A DNA stretch of 64,000 nt from Bacillota bacterium (GTDB lineage Bacteria; Bacillota; SHA-98; Ch115), in assembly GCA_013178415.1 (NCBI GenBank), contig JABLXA010000008.1, positions 124,001 through 188,000 on the forward strand, written 5' to 3'. The number at the start of each line of letters is the position of its first letter. Positions within the stretch are counted from its first letter, which is position 1. This document shows, one piece after another, positions 16,989 through 26,109 of this stretch. The notes under the pieces are model-generated. The model did no database searches, was not told the origin of the DNA, and saw only the letters and a list, made by a program, of their open reading frames with translations. A program made the translations under genes and the position numbers.

Positions 16989-19900
16989 TCAGCTGCACTT
17001 GGAATACCCGCACAACATGCATGTAGCGCAGCCATTTTCGTGTCTCATATGGCCCCCACATTCAGGACAGGCGCCGGTCAGGCCGTCCCAGGCTTCATCG
17101 GAGTCCGGATCCTGGGGATCGGGATCTAGCATATGCGGGTACTTCGAGTCCGGACCTTCTGGATCCGGATCTTTCGGATCAGCATCATTGTCCGCTGGAT
17201 CTTCCGGCTGCTTTGAAGCCGCATGTTCATGATTTTGTGTCGGCCTGTTGGCCCCTGCCTTTTCATTCAAGTAATGCTCCAAAACGATCCCGATTGCATC
17301 TGGACACGATAGCACCGGGCCGCCTTTTTGCCATGATGGTGAGGGGCACCGGATACCCCGCAGGTGTTTCACGATTGCCTCGGGATTAACCCCGGCCCTG
17401 AGCGCGACTGAGATAAGCCGGCTTATAGCCTCAGACTGCGCTGATGCGCACCCTCCAGATTTTCCAATGGAAGTGAATAACTCACACAGACCTTCCTCGT
17501 CCTCATTGACTGTCACGTATACATTCCCGCATCCTGTCAGCACCTTTTCCGTGCGTCCATAAGTCACCTGGGGCCTCGGCCGCGGGACCATTTGGGCCCT
17601 TCCTCGTCTTACTGGCTGGCCTGGGCCTTCGGGCTGGGCTCCAGGTTTGGCAAGATGGGATGGCCCCGTAGAAACATCCTTCGATGTCTGGTCCATAGAC
17701 TGCGTCGCAGGCTGGGTAAGCGGCTGAGCCGTACGAAGGTCCTCAGGCGCGACTTTACCTTGTCCTCCCCCAGCCCCGGCGGGTGAACTCACCTGCAAGA
17801 CCTGGGATGACCTGCTTTTGTCCCGATATACGGTTACACCCTTGCACCCGAGGTCATAGGCTGTGAGGAAGATCTTCCGGACATCGTCTATAGTAGCGTC
17901 ATATCGCAGGTTCACCGTCTTAGACACGGCATTATCTGTAAATTCCTGAAAAGCTGCCTGTATCTTCACATGCCATTCCGGATCAATGTCATGTGCGGTC
18001 ACAAAGACCTTCTGGATATCCTCCGGCACCTCTGCCATTCCTTGAACAGATCCGATCTCCGCTATCTTTTCCATTAGTTCCTTGCTATAAAATCCGCGCT
18101 CTTTTGCCATGGCCTCAAAAAGGGGATTCACTTCAACCAGACGGTCGTTATCAAGCACATTCCTCACATAGCACACAGCAAATAGGGGTTCTATTCCACT
18201 GGAGGCATTTGCGATGATGCTTATTGTCCCAGTAGGCGCTATAGTGGTGGTGGTGGCATTCCTGAAGGGTCCTTCCCCGCGCTTATCATAAATACTACCT
18301 TCAAAGGCCGGAAATGCCCCCCTCTCCCTGGCCAGTTGCGCCGATTCATCCCGCGCGATGCGTTGTATAAAGGACATAACCTCTTTGGCCGTGGATACGG
18401 CTTGTTCACTGTTATATGGAATCCCGAGGCGTATAAGCATATCAGCGAATCCCATGACTCCAAGGCCGATCTTGCGGTTTTTCTGAACCATCTGGGCGAT
18501 TTGGTCCAGGGGGTAGCGACTTGCATCGATGACATCATCAAGGAATCTCACTGAAGGTCTTACAGTATCCTCCAGGTGATCGTAATCTATTTCAGCCTTG
18601 CCCTTTTCACTCTGCTTAACCATATGTGCGAGGTTAATAGAACCAAGGTTGCAGGCTTCATAGGGAAGAAGTGGCTGTTCGCCACAATTGTGGGCATAGA
18701 TGCCGTTGGCATCGAAGGCACAAATACCGGGCACCTGAACGTCATAGACGTCTTCAACGCCGTCATCTTCGATGTCCGATATCGTAGCAACGAAACGTTC
18801 ACGGTTCATCCTGCGCCGGTAGGACATCAGGAGAGAATGGAGCTTTGCTCTCTTCTCGCTGTCGCCAAAATCGATCCGCTCTGCAAAGAGGGCCAAGTTG
18901 TCGCCGGTGATAATCAATTCGTGCTGGGGTCTGACGTTATATTCCCGTATACCCCCTTTACCGTCTGGCAGGACACGGCTTCCGGCCGGGCGGCGCTCTG
19001 GGTAGACTATACTGGCGATACCTAGACGCATGAGCATGCGTTGGACGGCGTATAAAAGATCGAGGTTGCTCTGGGCTAGGCGAATGCTAATTCCCTTTTC
19101 ATGGTTCCCCTGGACCGAGGCATCGCAGTCAAACAGGCCCCTTAAGAAACCCTGGTACCCATCTGAGGAAGCGCGTTCAATGGCCGGGGTAATGGTCTTA
19201 TTGCCGGGGGTCATCCCTACTCGTTGGGCCAGCGTTCTTAAACTAGCTAACTTAAGGCGGAATTCTTCACGACCTCCAACGGCCATCCAGCCGCGGAAAT
19301 CGGAACGATGGGGTAAGGATCTGGCGTAATTTGATGCCAGTTCCATAACTGTTTCTGCACCGCTTGTTTCTAGAGAGGACGAGCTACCCACAGCCTGCTT
19401 CCTGGCCCAGACAGAAAGCACGGCGCTGTCCTGCTTTAAGACACCATCGCCAATGAGGAGCCCCAGGAGATAGCCTTCACCTTCCGTTAGTTCACCGGGC
19501 CAACCAGACAGGATACGGTGGTTATGAAGGAGAATCTGGTCGCCCGGCTGCAATTCTGTTACCGGGACCCACTCCGGAGTAATACGATAACGAGTCTGCT
19601 CAGCCACTCGCAGCACTCGGTGGTCGGCGGTGAGCCGGACGCTGTACCCCTCCCGGGTGCGAAGCCTTACGACCGGCCTGGTTGCTGTCTTGAAGAAACC
19701 CTCCTTGCCTGTAGCGTAAGGTCTACCGTTGATTATTGCCGTGAAGGGCCGGCCTACTAGCTCCCGGACCTGCCGCGGCCCCTCACCAGTCATCACCCAG
19801 GTATCAGCGGTTACGCAAGGATTCGTGCTCTCTATGGCTCCGAGCTGGGGGGTAGGATTATCGTTATTGATTCTGTCGATGAAGACGATACCTGGTTCTC

Positions 19901-20636
19901 CGTTTTTCCATGCGCCTTCCACTATCGCATCAAAAATCTCGCGCGCCGGAATGGTCTTCACTACCTTGCGGGTTCGCGGGTTTATAAGATCAAAGGGCTT
20001 GTCATCCCGAACCGCTTTCACAAAATCGTCAGTTACAGCCACTGAAATATTGAAATTCGTAAGCTCAGTATCATTCTCTTTGCAGTGGATGAATTCCATG
20101 ATATCTGGATGATCCACTCGCAGTATTCCCATGTTAGCGCCTCGGCGTCGTCCACCTTGCTTTACGGCGTTTGTCGCGGCGTTGAAAACCTTCATGAATG
20201 ACACGGGACCGCTGGCGATGCCACCTGTGGAGGAGACTTCATCGCCTTTCGGCCTCAAGCGCGAAAATGAGTATCCGGTGCCTCCTCCGGATTTTTGGAT
20301 AAGGGCAGAATATTTCACAGCATCGAAGATCCCCTCCATCGAATCCTCTACAGGCAGGACAAAACACGCTGCCAGCTGCTGCAATTCACGCCCCGCGTTC
20401 ATCAGGGTTGGGGAATTAGGCAGGAAATCAAGGCTAGCCATTAGGTCATAGAACCTCTCTTCCATGCCCTTTACGAAATCGGGATCCTTTCCGTGCACTT
20501 TCCCTTCCACTGACGCCACATTAGCCGCTACGCGGCGGAACATATCTTCCGGCGTTTCGACGACCTTCCCGTCTTGCTTTTTGAGATACCTTCGCTCGAG
20601 GACGGTTATAGCATTTGGAGACAACTTTAATGCCAT
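16989..20636 (-). CDS. nrdJ: Adenosylcobalamin-dependent (class II) ribonucleotide reductase with intein
   Basis: The 1215-residue precursor makes deoxyribonucleotides from ribonucleotides using B12. After removal of a 377-residue intein (residues 274-650) the mature enzyme is about 838 residues, usual for NrdJ. Active-site features are Cys91 (AACFVLP), the radical cysteine in NPCGEQPLLPYEACNLGS (residue 651 of the precursor) and its partner Cys662 eleven residues on. The C-terminal tail is an acidic, Asp/Pro-rich low-complexity stretch followed by a cysteine-rich motif (CPECGG and CMLCGYSKC), probably zinc-binding and redox-active. Two NrdR boxes lie upstream. No ATP-cone is seen at the N-terminus. 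Confidence 0.95.
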   Translation of the reverse strand: MALKLSPNAITVLERRYLKKQDGKVVETPEDMFRRVAANVASVEGKVHGKDPDFVKGMEERFYDLMASLDFLPNSPTLMNAGRELQQLAACFVLPVEDSMEGIFDAVKYSALIQKSGGGTGYSFSRLRPKGDEVSSTGGIASGPVSFMKVFNAATNAVKQGGRRRGANMGILRVDHPDIMEFIHCKENDTELTNFNISVAVTDDFVKAVRDDKPFDLINPRTRKVVKTIPAREIFDAIVEGAWKNGEPGIVFIDRINNDNPTPQLGAIESTNPCVTADTWVMTGEGPRQVRELVGRPFTAIINGRPYATGKEGFFKTATRPVVRLRTREGYSVRLTADHRVLRVAEQTRYRITPEWVPVTELQPGDQILLHNHRILSGWPGELTEGEGYLLGLLIGDGVLKQDSAVLSVWARKQAVGSSSSLETSGAETVMELASNYARSLPHRSDFRGWMAVGGREEFRLKLASLRTLAQRVGMTPGNKTITPAIERASSDGYQGFLRGLFDCDASVQGNHEKGISIRLAQSNLDLLYAVQRMLMRLGIASIVYPERRPAGSRVLPDGKGGIREYNVRPQHELIITGDNLALFAERIDFGDSEKRAKLHSLLMSYRRRMNRERFVATISDIEDDGVEDVYDVQVPGICAFDANGIYAHNCGEQPLLPYEACNLGSINLAHMVKQSEKGKAEIDYDHLEDTVRPSVRFLDDVIDASRYPLDQIAQMVQKNRKIGLGVMGFADMLIRLGIPYNSEQAVSTAKEVMSFIQRIARDESAQLARERGAFPAFEGSIYDKRGEGPFRNATTTTIAPTGTISIIANASSGIEPLFAVCYVRNVLDNDRLVEVNPLFEAMAKERGFYSKELMEKIAEIGSVQGMAEVPEDIQKVFVTAHDIDPEWHVKIQAAFQEFTDNAVSKTVNLRYDATIDDVRKIFLTAYDLGCKGVTVYRDKSRSSQVLQVSSPAGAGGGQGKVAPEDLRTAQPLTQPATQSMDQTSKDVSTGPSHLAKPGAQPEGPGQPVRRGRAQMVPRPRPQVTYGRTEKVLTGCGNVYVTVNEDEEGLCELFTSIGKSGGCASAQSEAISRLISVALRAGVNPEAIVKHLRGIRCPSPSWQKGGPVLSCPDAIGIVLEHYLNEKAGANRPTQNHEHAASKQPEDPADNDADPKDPDPEGPDSKYPHMLDPDPQDPDSDEAWDGLTGACPECGGHMRHENGCATCMLCGYSKCS
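18687..19817 (-). other. Intein with LAGLIDADG homing endonuclease inside nrdJ
   Basis: A protein-splicing element of 377 residues. It starts with Cys (CVTADTWVMTGEGP, block A), has TADH in block B (residues 337-340), and ends with IYAHN followed by the extein Cys651, giving the classical Asn/Cys splice junction. The endonuclease motifs are GYLLGLLIGDG (388-398) and GFLRGLFDCDAS (496-507). All splicing residues are present, so it should be active. The insertion point is between NP and CGEQPL, so the +1 extein residue is the enzyme's radical cysteine. Confidence 0.95.
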
Positions 20637-20716
20637 GAGAAGTCACTTCCTTTTCGCAGGAGAGGAGAATCTGACGCAAGAACAGGTTTCCCTTCTTTGA
20701 TCCCCGCGAATACATA

Positions 20717-20758
20717 CAATATATTGTGGTAAGAAGAATCTACCATAACAATATATTG
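20717..20758. promoter_or_regulatory. Pair of NrdR boxes upstream of nrdJ
   Basis: The core CAATATATTG occurs at 20717-20726 and 20749-20758, exactly 32 bp apart, which is three helical turns and the typical NrdR spacing. Both match the NrdR box consensus acaCwATATwGtgt and lie 80-120 bp upstream of the nrdJ start. They predict repression of nrdJ by NrdR according to ATP/dATP levels. The remaining spacer to 20959 shows only a GC-rich hairpin (20917-20939). Confidence 0.85.
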
Positions 20759-20959
20759 TGGTGCAAACTCAACGCCTATCCATATGAAACGACATAGGAT
20801 TATGGACAGCCAGAAATCATATTGGACGAGAGCATCCGCCCTTGGGTGCGACTTTCCTGGTCCTCCTGTTGGCGGTTATGTGGCATTATAGGAAATAGTT
20901 GAAATTCAAGGAGTTTCGCCGGGCCCCGAGGACCCGGCGCGATACGGTGACCACCGCGA

Positions 20960-21562
20960 TCATATCTTCAAGGGCGGAAGTTTCGAGGAGATTCCTGCAC
21001 CGCTCTTGATATGCCTGGCTTCCCCCATTTTCCTAATGAACGAGGCCACTCTCTTATAGACCAGGAATGTAATCGCGGAATTGATCCCTGCTTTCACTAT
21101 ATTGAAGGCTATGATCCACCAGATGACGCTCATCACTTTCGCTGTAGTCCACCCGTACATTCCATAAAAAATAGGCGTGAAGATAATATTGGCCGGGGTC
21201 ATCACAGCTGTCATCGCTACGGTGCCGGCGGCTAGAGAAATGGCGGCTCCTGATTTGGTGTGGATGCGACGATAGAGCAGGCTCGATACGCCAACGAGCG
21301 CCCCGGTTGCCAGAAAATGCATGAATGCTCCGAAGGGGCCTCCCAAGCTAGTGATAAGCGCCATGAGCAGGGCAACTACCGCGGTGACGAGGATTCCTGC
21401 CAGGGGGCCAAAGGCAAACCCTACTATGAGGATTGGCACATCCGCGGGTTCATAGATCAAGTCTGGCACGGCAGGAAAGATGGGAAACCTTATTAAGATG
21501 GAAAGGGCTACTGACACCGCGGAAAGGATGCCGAGGGTAACGATGGTTCTAGTTCTGGTCAT
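20960..21562 (-). CDS. ribU: Riboflavin ECF transporter substrate-binding subunit (S component)
   Basis: An integral membrane protein of about 200 residues with five or six hydrophobic helices, matching ECF-transporter S components. The segment DLIYEPADVPILIVGFAFGP is characteristic of RibU-type proteins, and an FMN riboswitch directly upstream confirms riboflavin or FMN as the likely substrate. The energising EcfAAT module is encoded elsewhere. The ATG at 21562 is chosen because GAGGAGG lies nine bases before it; an ATG at 21580 would overlap that site. Confidence 0.92.
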   Translation of the reverse strand: MTRTRTIVTLGILSAVSVALSILIRFPIFPAVPDLIYEPADVPILIVGFAFGPLAGILVTAVVALLMALITSLGGPFGAFMHFLATGALVGVSSLLYRRIHTKSGAAISLAAGTVAMTAVMTPANIIFTPIFYGMYGWTTAKVMSVIWWIIAFNIVKAGINSAITFLVYKRVASFIRKMGEARHIKSGAGISSKLPPLKI

Positions 21563-21649
21563 ATCTCTAGACCTCCTCATGTTTTTGCCGAACCCAACGG
21601 GGAAATCGGATATGCTCTAGAAGGTGGAGCAAGATCGGGAGAATCGAAA

Positions 21650-21674
21650 GGGCCCTGGAATTCCTCCAGGGCCC
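21650..21674 (-). terminator. Terminator hairpin of the FMN riboswitch expression platform
   Basis: Read on the minus strand, a 10-bp stem GGGCCCTGGA / TCCAGGGCCC is followed by TTTCGATTCT. It lies between the FMN aptamer and ribU, so it is the probable transcription terminator formed when FMN is bound. Confidence 0.7.
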
Positions 21675-21734
21675 ACAGGTTTGTCGTGTCTTGCCAATGA
21701 ATTGTTCATCCAAAGGCAGATTCGCGCGATAAAA

Positions 21735-21880
21735 CCTTCTTCCATCCGGACTTTACCGTCGGTCCCGGGTTCTCACCGGGTCAGCCGCATCGAACATGGG
21801 GTTCTGTGCGGGTCGCGGACTCAACCCTCAAACGAGAGGGTACCACCACCGGTCGGGAATTTCACCCTGCCCTGAAGGTT
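21735..21880 (-). promoter_or_regulatory. FMN riboswitch (RFN element)
   Basis: Read on the minus strand, the segment holds the conserved RFN blocks: AGGGCAGGGTGAAATTCCC, GACCGGTGG, a variable arm, GTCCGCGACCC, GGCTGACCCGGTGAGAA, and ACCGACGGTAAAGTCCGGAT followed by GGAAGAAGG. Each matches the FMN aptamer in order and spacing. It controls the riboflavin transporter downstream through the terminator at 21650-21674. FMN binding should lower expression. Confidence 0.95.
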
Positions 21881-21913
21881 CGGCATTTCTATTTGATGTT
21901 CTCTTCGATTTGA

Positions 21914-21942
21914 ATGATAGCACTATTTTGAAGGGTTGGCAA
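21914..21942 (-). promoter_or_regulatory. Sigma-A-type promoter for the FMN riboswitch-ribU transcript
   Basis: On the minus strand TTGCCA (21942-21937) and TATCAT (21919-21914) are separated by 17 bp, about 30 bp upstream of the aptamer. Both boxes are close to consensus. Confidence 0.6.
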
Positions 21943-22050
21943 TATGGTAAATTGCCGCATCGCCGTTTGCCATATATGTTGCCACATATGGACCTTTGTG
22001 GAGGCTCTGCTATTTCCATCCGGCAGATGGTCTCCCTTAGATTTGATTGT

Positions 22051-22461
22051 CTATGAGATTGAACCTCGCTCGCCATCTTTGTGTGAACTAGAGTTGGGAG
22101 GGAAACGAGGGGAATGGACAACTGTAATACTTTCCAGGGTTATATCTGTCTCTTCGGTCCCGCGCCCTTTACGAATGCGTACCTCCGCATGGGGGATGAA
22201 CACAGACACCTCATGGGGAAGATCTGAGGTGAACCATCGTCTCATGAATATGGTCAATTCGTTTAGGGCCAGGCTGATTTCATCGAGGGTGGCCGGTGAT
22301 TGCGACGCGCTTCCCTCAGGAGAAGCAGGGGGCCTCGGTAGCACAAGACCCTTTGATGAAGCGAGGCGCCTGTGCACATGAACAGGACCACTTTTTCTAA
22401 AGACCTGCAGGAATTGCCGCAGCCAGTCCAGAGGCCGGGCTGCCAGATCTTTCAGGTTCAC
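22051..22461 (-). CDS. Hypothetical protein
   Basis: An open frame of about 136 residues with no family I recognise. A GTG at 22461 has GAGGGG about nine bases upstream, which is better than the ATG at 22476. The N-terminal third is basic and helical (DWLRQFLQVFRKSG), the middle is Pro/Ser-rich and poorly ordered, and the second half reads like a folded domain (LDEISLALNELTIFMRRWF, then EVSVFIPHAEVRIRKG). No signal peptide or membrane segment is visible. The spacer 22462-22801 upstream shows no further gene. Confidence 0.45.
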   Translation of the reverse strand: MNLKDLAARPLDWLRQFLQVFRKSGPVHVHRRLASSKGLVLPRPPASPEGSASQSPATLDEISLALNELTIFMRRWFTSDLPHEVSVFIPHAEVRIRKGRGTEETDITLESITVVHSPRFPPNSSSHKDGERGSIS

Positions 22462-22801
22462 CAGGCATCCCCTCATATTAGATGCAATACTTCTTTCCGG
22501 GGCAATGTCCTCTTATGTTCAAGGTATGCTTTCTCAAGGCAAATTGCACCCGTGGCGTGTCTATTCATGATGCATATGTGGGCTAGCGGGAGTTTCCTAG
22601 TTACGTCTAAAGAAGGCCGGAAACCCTTGATACATCTGGATTTTCTCATGTTACCTAACGAAGTGCGACCATCGACTGAGTGATGACATCAGTATGTCAC
22701 GAGAAAATGCCCCGAAATATGTGTAACTTGACATGTAAAAGAAGGAATTCTGTCATGCTATGTCGGACTATCCTGTACCTAATAATCCAGGAGGCGTCGG
22801 C

Positions 22802-23380
22802 ATGGCAACAATCGTCAAGAAGAACATAAAGGGACACATCTACTACTACGTGGTGCAAACAGGATGGGTGGATGGAAAGTCACGAGTGGTATGGCAGAAG
22901 TACCTGGGTAAGGCAGAGGACATCGTGGCTAAGCTGGAAGGCGCCGGGGCAGAGCCGCATATGGCACGAGTATTCTCGTCCGGGGCGGTGGCAGCATTGT
23001 ATCAGGTGGCAACGGAGTTGGCAGGCGAGTGTCAGGATGTAACGCTCATCCTGGACAAAGGTAATAATTTCAAGAAGAACATACTCCGGCTTTCGGATGC
23101 TATGGGGTTCGTGGGATCTCTCGTGCCAAGCCACTATCCGGAGCTTTTAGCGGTGCCAAAGACTGAGTTTGTGCCCCTGGAAGGCTCCCAGTTTGGAGGC
23201 GTGCTGGCGTATCGGACCAAGAAAGAGGTATTCGGGGCGATGCGCACGGTGGTAGCAATGTATGCCTACTCAAACTCTCGGTCTGGAGGCGATGCACCGG
23301 CTAGCCAGTTAGTAACAGGAGTACAAGGTCGGAAACCCTTGTGGTACCTGGGTTCTCGTTTTTGTCTGTTCGCTAACTAG
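22802..23380 (+). pseudogene. IS1634-family transposase remnant
   Basis: The N-terminus is that of an IS1634/IS4-type transposase: IVKKNIKGHIYYYVVQTGWV, WQKYLGKAEDI, then LILDKGNNFKKNI and FVGSLVPSHYPELLAVPK. The part between the N-terminal domain and the DDE-type LILDKGNN block is shortened by roughly 100 residues, and the C-terminus after YRTKKEVFGAMRTVV is replaced by unrelated residues, so the element is dead. AGGAGGCG precedes the ATG at 22802. No terminal inverted repeats were recognised. Confidence 0.75.
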
Positions 23381-23470
23381 GAAAGTCCCGCTAGGTGGGG
23401 AATAGAGCGTCCCTACCTGTATTTTTATGTTGCGCTGGCATCGTTAGGGCAGTAAAGCGGACTGCCTGCC

Positions 23471-24148
23471 CTATGTGCTCCCATTATTGAGATTGGGTGG
23501 CCCGCCAGCTCGATACACCACATATCCCGTAGATAATATCTCCTTCAAAAATCCATCTCGTTCACTACTTTCATCTATCAGAACTGGCTCGATCCTGATA
23601 TCTACGTTTCTTCTCAGTTGGAATAGCTTCATGTGAGCATCTAAGAGGTCTCCATCGAACTTATCAACTACTATGGCTACGTCGATATCGCTGTCAGGCC
23701 TTGCGGTACCCTTAGCATATGAACCGTATAGGATCACCATTTTGGCAGGAAAACGTCTGCTGAGTAGCCTTGAATACTTCTTCACGAGCTTTATAGCTTC
23801 TGCCTTATCCATTGCAAGAACCCCCCTTGTTTCACTAACTATGATCGCACAGCGTTCTAGGTTTAGATATTGAAGAAGCTTAGCCTTATAGGTAGGGTAT
23901 CGGGCCTCAATATTCAGCGGTTCCAATGTATCCAAGAAGTCCTTTTGTTTTTCATTGAGCAGATCGTATAGTCCTGAACGCTTCGCGAGGTAAGATAGGT
24001 TATGTGTATATGGCGGATCATTGCGGTTGATGAATACATAATAACCTTTTAGAGCTTTTTCGACAGCTTGATGACACATGAAGCCTACGTATAGCAATCT
24101 ACTCGTAGATAACATAGCTTCCGCGGTCTCCAAATCATAATCGGACAT
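23471..24148 (-). CDS. Fused HEPN-MNT (toxin-antitoxin type) protein
   Basis: Residues 1-112 are a HEPN domain (GFMCHQAVEKALKGYYV, RNDPPYTH as an RX6H motif, NIEARYPTYKAKL), and residues 113-225 a minimal nucleotidyltransferase with GSYAKGTARPDSDIDVAIV. These normally are two genes, where the MNT protein neutralises the HEPN RNase, often by AMPylation. Here they share one frame. An internal ATG at 23812 (MDKAEAIKLV) has AGGGGGG eight bases upstream, so free MNT could also be made. HEPN-like residues (ERIAYWIE) continue in frame upstream of the first ATG, where no normal start codon exists, so the true start may be lost or non-canonical. Confidence 0.8.
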   Translation of the reverse strand: MSDYDLETAEAMLSTSRLLYVGFMCHQAVEKALKGYYVFINRNDPPYTHNLSYLAKRSGLYDLLNEKQKDFLDTLEPLNIEARYPTYKAKLLQYLNLERCAIIVSETRGVLAMDKAEAIKLVKKYSRLLSRRFPAKMVILYGSYAKGTARPDSDIDVAIVVDKFDGDLLDAHMKLFQLRRNVDIRIEPVLIDESSERDGFLKEILSTGYVVYRAGGPPNLNNGST

Positions 24149-24833
24149 TTCGATCCAATAAGCTATTCGTTCTTGCGTAGCTATCAGGCCCCCGCCTCTA
24201 TGCTTGTAGCTATCATGTCTTAATTCTAACCTGAAAGGTAGGGTTTCGCCAAGTACCTGTTGAGGTATTATGGATGGGTAAGCTCATATTTGATATGGGT
24301 CAAATATATAGGCTCCCGGCTAATTCTCTGGTATATTTGCAGCAGGAAACGGAGCATTTTCATCGAATTCTTCTTTATCTTATTTCAGTAATCTCGCATG
24401 AGGTTGTCAAAAGCCATATTTTCCATATGTATAGGTTGCTCAAAATGCGCCTAGAGTCTGAGCCATGGGATGATGGCGCATGGGCGCTTGGCAGCCACGG
24501 GGAGCAGGGCTTTTGGCGATGAGTTTAGTTGCTTATAGTTTTTTAGGCTTATAAAGACTGCATATATGATTATCGAACTTGTGAAAGAGGGAAGGAAGGC
24601 GGCACAGATGAGGCTGTTGATGTTTCCCACATTTTGTCAAATCAGCCCGGTTGAATCGCGTAAAACCGTCGTCGTGCTCGGCCAAACTGGCAGCTTCCAG
24701 GGAAGTTCAACAGTCTCTTAGATGACCAATTTAGATGACCAATTAGGTTTGCACCGCGCCTGGGATAGGCACAAAGATATAAAGCGCAAGGACCGATGAG
24801 GGGAGGGAACGGCGCATAAATTGCGCCAGTATC
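24149..24833. other. 685-bp region without a supported gene
   Basis: Apart from the in-frame upstream extension of the HEPN-MNT frame (to about 24290), only a 14-bp direct repeat TTAGATGACCAATT near 24718-24746 stands out. A plus-strand open frame at 24274-24522 lacks a ribosome binding site and family resemblance. Confidence 0.5.
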
Positions 24834-25898
24834 ATGAAAGAGACTGTGGGTTTTGGGATCATAGGTTGCGGGGTGATATCAAAGTCACATGCTGCTGCCA
24901 TTTCGAAAGCTTCCGGCGCTAGATTGGTGGCAGTGGCTGACATCGTGGAGGAAAGGGCCAAAGCCCTTGGGGAATTATATGGGGTGCCGTACTACACTGA
25001 TTACAAGGATCTTCTATCTCGTGATGACGTAGACGTGGCTAATATATGTCTTCCGAGTGGACTCCATATGCAAGGATGTATCGATGCTGCAAGAGCGGGC
25101 AAGAACATCATCTGCGAGAAACCGCTGGAAATCACTCTCCCTAAGATTGACAGGATTATCGAAGAGGTGAAGAAGAACGGGGTAAAGCTGGGTGTCATAT
25201 TCCAAAGGCGTTTCCAGAGGTCAAGTAAGCTCATTAAAGAAGCGATCGATTCGGGCAAGCTGGGCAAGCTCATTTCCGGGAGCGCGTATCTTAAGTATTA
25301 CCGTACCCAGCAGTATTATGATTCTGGGGCATGGCGGGGCACCTGGGAGCTTGATGGCGGAGGCTGCTTGATGAACCAGGGAGTTCACGGGATAGACCTC
25401 CTTCAATGGTTTATGGGGCCTGTGAAGAGCGTATATGCAGTTACTGATATTGTAGCCCATGAGAGGATCGAGGTAGAAGACATCGCCGTAGCGATGGTCA
25501 AGTTCCAGAATGGTGCGGTAGGGGTGATAGAAGGGTCGACCTCATGTTATCCTGGCCTGCCGACAACACTGGAGGTATATGGAACAAAGGGCACGGTTAC
25601 CCTGGCGGAAGAGGCCATTACGAGATGGGACTTTATCGATGCAACTCCTGAGGACAAGAGCTTGATGGAGAGGCTCAAGGCTGAGGGAGAGGCTGAAGTG
25701 AAGAATATAGATCGATCCGACCCTGCCGCAGTCGTGGGACATGGTCACCTCCCTCAGATCGAGGACATGGTCGCAGCGATCCGTGAAGGACGGGATCCGG
25801 CTATCGTCGGAGAGGAAGGGCGAAAGGCCGTCGAGGTCATCCTGGCTATCTATGAATCTGCCAGGACAGGGAAAGAAGTAGAATTGCCGCTTGCTTGA
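24834..25898 (+). CDS. Gfo/Idh/MocA family oxidoreductase
   Basis: A 354-residue NAD(P)-dependent sugar dehydrogenase. The N-terminal Rossmann motif is FGIIGCGVISKSHA, the signature EKPLEIT follows, and the C-terminal domain contains GGGCLMNQGVHGIDLLQWFMG with the catalytic Asp/His pair. It oxidises or reduces a hydroxyl of a sugar or cyclitol. The protein is very close in sequence to the one at 49145-50221, so the locus holds two paralogues. The ribosome binding site is weak. A LacI regulator follows about 250 bp downstream. Confidence 0.9.
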   Translation: MKETVGFGIIGCGVISKSHAAAISKASGARLVAVADIVEERAKALGELYGVPYYTDYKDLLSRDDVDVANICLPSGLHMQGCIDAARAGKNIICEKPLEITLPKIDRIIEEVKKNGVKLGVIFQRRFQRSSKLIKEAIDSGKLGKLISGSAYLKYYRTQQYYDSGAWRGTWELDGGGCLMNQGVHGIDLLQWFMGPVKSVYAVTDIVAHERIEVEDIAVAMVKFQNGAVGVIEGSTSCYPGLPTTLEVYGTKGTVTLAEEAITRWDFIDATPEDKSLMERLKAEGEAEVKNIDRSDPAAVVGHGHLPQIEDMVAAIREGRDPAIVGEEGRKAVEVILAIYESARTGKEVELPLA

Positions 25899-26109
25899 GA
25901 TTCACTTGGCAAATGAATTCTTTCTCGTGCTAATGCCGCCGGGAAGGCGGGGAGGAGTATTCGACCCCCTGCGTCGTCCTTCACTGATTGATGGCGCCGG
26001 GGGTTCCCGTTCCCGGATTTTTGGGCGGTTCGTCCTCATAGACCCCGGGAATGGGCCAGTGCGGTTGAAGGAATTTCGGGGACGGCAGCGAATACCTTCA
26101 GTAGATGCA

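Noticed and set aside
20917-20939. GC-rich hairpin CGCCGGG/CCCGGCG as terminator of ribU
   Set aside because: No T-run follows on either strand, so it was not listed as a terminator.
20764-20959. B12 riboswitch upstream of the B12-dependent reductase
   Set aside because: No B12-box or cobalamin aptamer pattern was found; NrdR boxes explain the regulation better.
22372-22683. Plus-strand open frame opposite the hypothetical protein
   Set aside because: The minus-strand frame has a better start site and more protein-like composition.
24274-24522. Open frame of 82 codons
   Set aside because: No ribosome binding site, no family resemblance and unusual composition; likely chance.
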